From assembly GCA_019694875.1 (NCBI GenBank), contig JAIBBC010000001.1, forward strand, positions 1,867,501 to 1,931,500: a stretch of DNA of 64,000 nucleotides. Reading direction: 5' to 3'. The notes under the pieces are model-generated. The model did not search any database. It was not told the origin of the DNA and saw only the letters and a list, made by a program, of their open reading frames with translations. Below are positions 62,711 through 64,000 of the stretch, one piece after another (position 1 is the first letter of the stretch; every line of letters starts with the position of its first letter). Source of the stretch: Cyclobacteriaceae bacterium. Lineage in GTDB: Bacteria > Bacteroidota > Bacteroidia > Cytophagales > Cyclobacteriaceae. A program made the translations under genes and the position numbers.

Positions 62711-63061
62711 ATGGCAGGCAAGAACAACGAAAGAAGAACAAGAATTAAGGCTGGTATTCGCAAGAAGCTTTCCGGAACGTCAGACCGTCCGCGGTTATCT
62801 GTTTTCAGAAGCAACAAAGGTATTTACGCGCAGATCATTGACGATTTGAAAGGCGTGACCCTCGCATCTGCATCAACAACCGAGCTTGGCGATAAAACAA
62901 CCTTAAACATCGAGAGCTCTAAGAGTGTAGGTAAGAAGCTTGCTGAAAAGGCGGCTGCAGCCGGAGTTCAAACCATCGTGTTTGACAGAAACGGATACCT
63001 CTATCACGGTAACATTAAAGCTTTTGCAGAAGGTGCAAGAGAAGGTGGTTTGAAATTCTAA
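62711..63061 (+). CDS. rplR: 50S ribosomal protein L18
   Basis: 116 aa, 5S rRNA binder. [51 protein letters not shown] and [26 protein letters not shown] are typical. rpsE follows after 10 bases. Confidence 0.98.
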   Translation: MAGKNNERRTRIKAGIRKKLSGTSDRPRLSVFRSNKGIYAQIIDDLKGVTLASASTTELGDKTTLNIESSKSVGKKLAEKAAAAGVQTIVFDRNGYLYHGNIKAFAEGAREGGLKF

Positions 63062-63071
63062 GAATTAAGAT

Positions 63072-63590
63072 ATGTCAGTAAGCAATATCAGTACAGTAAA
63101 GGCCAGCGAAATCGATCTTAAAGAAAAGGTTGTAGCCATTGAGCGCGTAGCGAAAGTGGTGAAAGGTGGTCGCAGGTTCAGCTTTGCAGCTATCGTGGTT
63201 GTTGGAGACGGCAATGGCGTGGTAGGTTACGGCCTTGGAAAAGCAAACGAAGTAACGGATGCAATTACCAAGGGTGTTGACGATGCAAAGAAGCACCTCG
63301 TGAAAGTTCCGATCATTAAAGGAACTGTGCCGCATGAAGCAATCGGTAAGTACGATGGAGGTCATGTGTTGTTGAAGCCTGCTTCTCCTGGTACGGGAGT
63401 TATCGCGGGTGGTGCGATGCGCGCTGTACTGGAAAGTGCCGGTATCCACAATGTATTGGCAAAGTCTAAGGGTTCATCTAACCCGCACAACGTGGTGAAA
63501 GCAACATTTAATGCGCTTACGCAGATGCGCGATCCTTTGAGCATCGCGAAGAGCAGAGGTATTTCATTGTCCAAAGTATTTAACGGATAG
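63072..63590 (+). CDS. rpsE: 30S ribosomal protein S5
   Basis: 172 aa, accuracy protein of the mRNA entry region. [46 protein letters not shown] and [48 protein letters not shown] are standard. The stop is 4 bases before rpmD. Confidence 0.98.
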   Translation: MSVSNISTVKASEIDLKEKVVAIERVAKVVKGGRRFSFAAIVVVGDGNGVVGYGLGKANEVTDAITKGVDDAKKHLVKVPIIKGTVPHEAIGKYDGGHVLLKPASPGTGVIAGGAMRAVLESAGIHNVLAKSKGSSNPHNVVKATFNALTQMRDPLSIAKSRGISLSKVFNG

Positions 63591-63594
63591 GATC

Positions 63595-63774
63595 ATGGCG
63601 AAAGTACAGATCACACAGTCGCGCAGCGATATCAAAAGACCGGAAAGACAGCAAAAAACTTTGCGTGCATTGGGTCTTGGAAGAGTGAACAAGTCGGTTG
63701 AAGTGGAGTACACTCCGCAAATCAAAGGCATGGTTCAGCAAGTAAGTCATTTGGTTACGGTAAAAGAGCTTTAA
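63595..63774 (+). CDS. rpmD: 50S ribosomal protein L30
   Basis: 59 aa, read directly from the sequence: ATG at 63595 and TAA at 63772-63774. [36 protein letters not shown] and [10 protein letters not shown] give the L30 fold. It lies between rpsE (4 bases upstream) and rplO (2 bases downstream), the standard order. Confidence 0.96.
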   Translation: MAKVQITQSRSDIKRPERQQKTLRALGLGRVNKSVEVEYTPQIKGMVQQVSHLVTVKEL

Positions 63775-63776
63775 AC

Positions 63777-64000
63777 ATGAAACTGCATACATTAAAACCT
63801 GCTGAAGGTTCAACAAAAACCAACAAAAGACTTGGCCGTGGCCAGGGTTCAGGTGGTAGCACAGCGGGTCGCGGACACAAAGGTGCAAAGTCACGTTCCG
63901 GATATTCGAAGAAATTCGGTTTCGAAGGTGGTCAGATGCCTTTACAGCGCAGGGTACCGAAGTTCGGTTTCAAGAACAACGATAAGATCTACTACAAGGC
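63777..64000 (+). CDS. rplO: 50S ribosomal protein L15, 3' end outside window
   Basis: ATG at 63777. The visible part begins [65 protein letters not shown], which is the conserved, glycine-rich N-terminal region of L15. The gene runs off the window, where secY would normally follow. Confidence 0.96.
   Translation, partial: MKLHTLKPAEGSTKTNKRLGRGQGSGGSTAGRGHKGAKSRSGYSKKFGFEGGQMPLQRRVPKFGFKNNDKIYYK

Overview
The window looks like a chromosomal segment of a Bacteroidota bacterium, probably order Cytophagales. The evidence is a SusC/SusD outer-membrane pair, a secreted subtilase with a type IX secretion (T9SS) C-terminal domain, and several promoters of the Bacteroidota form TTTG-N19-TAnnTTTG. 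Few genes have Shine-Dalgarno sites, and starts often sit just after the -7 box. The placement below phylum is inference. No rRNA, tRNA, CRISPR array, prophage or complete IS element was seen.

Layout. 1-1455: the end of a secreted M28 aminopeptidase. 1527-10515 (minus): a PLP cystathionine beta-synthase/cysteine synthase with CBS domains, pyrB and pyrR, two secreted proteins of unknown function, an EVE-domain protein and a T9SS subtilase. 10637-15901 (minus): SusC, SusD and a Calx-beta lipoprotein, forming a nutrient-uptake locus. 16045-28451 (minus): murI, then nuoH, a TPR histidine kinase, nuoIJKLMN and a long purF. Only the membrane half of complex I (plus NuoI) is present. 28508-34225: a zinc-ribbon membrane protein, then fabI and ispE (plus), and an EamA transporter, an LptF/G permease and tgt (minus). 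34298-36769: a FtsX/MacB-type permease.

36879-43423 is the most interesting region. A LexA-like S24 repressor is divergent from a minus-strand run of dinB, a RAYT (REP-associated tyrosine transposase), a 2H phosphoesterase and a DnaE2-type polymerase. The shared intergenic region holds two 15-bp palindromes and a promoter, which suggests a self-contained damage-inducible mutagenesis cassette. The RAYT reading frame has been expanded by eleven in-frame 24-bp repeats. They grow out of a perfect 28-bp REP-like palindrome that is itself coding.

43563-54925 holds a WG-repeat protein, an ETHE1-like metallo-beta-lactamase/rhodanese protein, small secreted proteins, a SCO/cytochrome c pair, a Crp/Fnr regulator, a glycogen-phosphorylase-like protein without the PLP lysine, an ectonucleotide phosphodiesterase and an iron-type ABC importer (permease and ATPase). 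55125-64000 is the S10-spc ribosomal operon from rplC to rplO, which runs off the window. It has a consensus promoter before rplC and a second one, with a hairpin leader and a strong Shine-Dalgarno site, between rpsN and rpsH.

Several start codons were moved from the longest open frame to an internal one because of signal peptides, family N-termini, a terminator or stop/start coupling. The reasons are given in each entry. No intergenic stretch exceeds about 200 bases.
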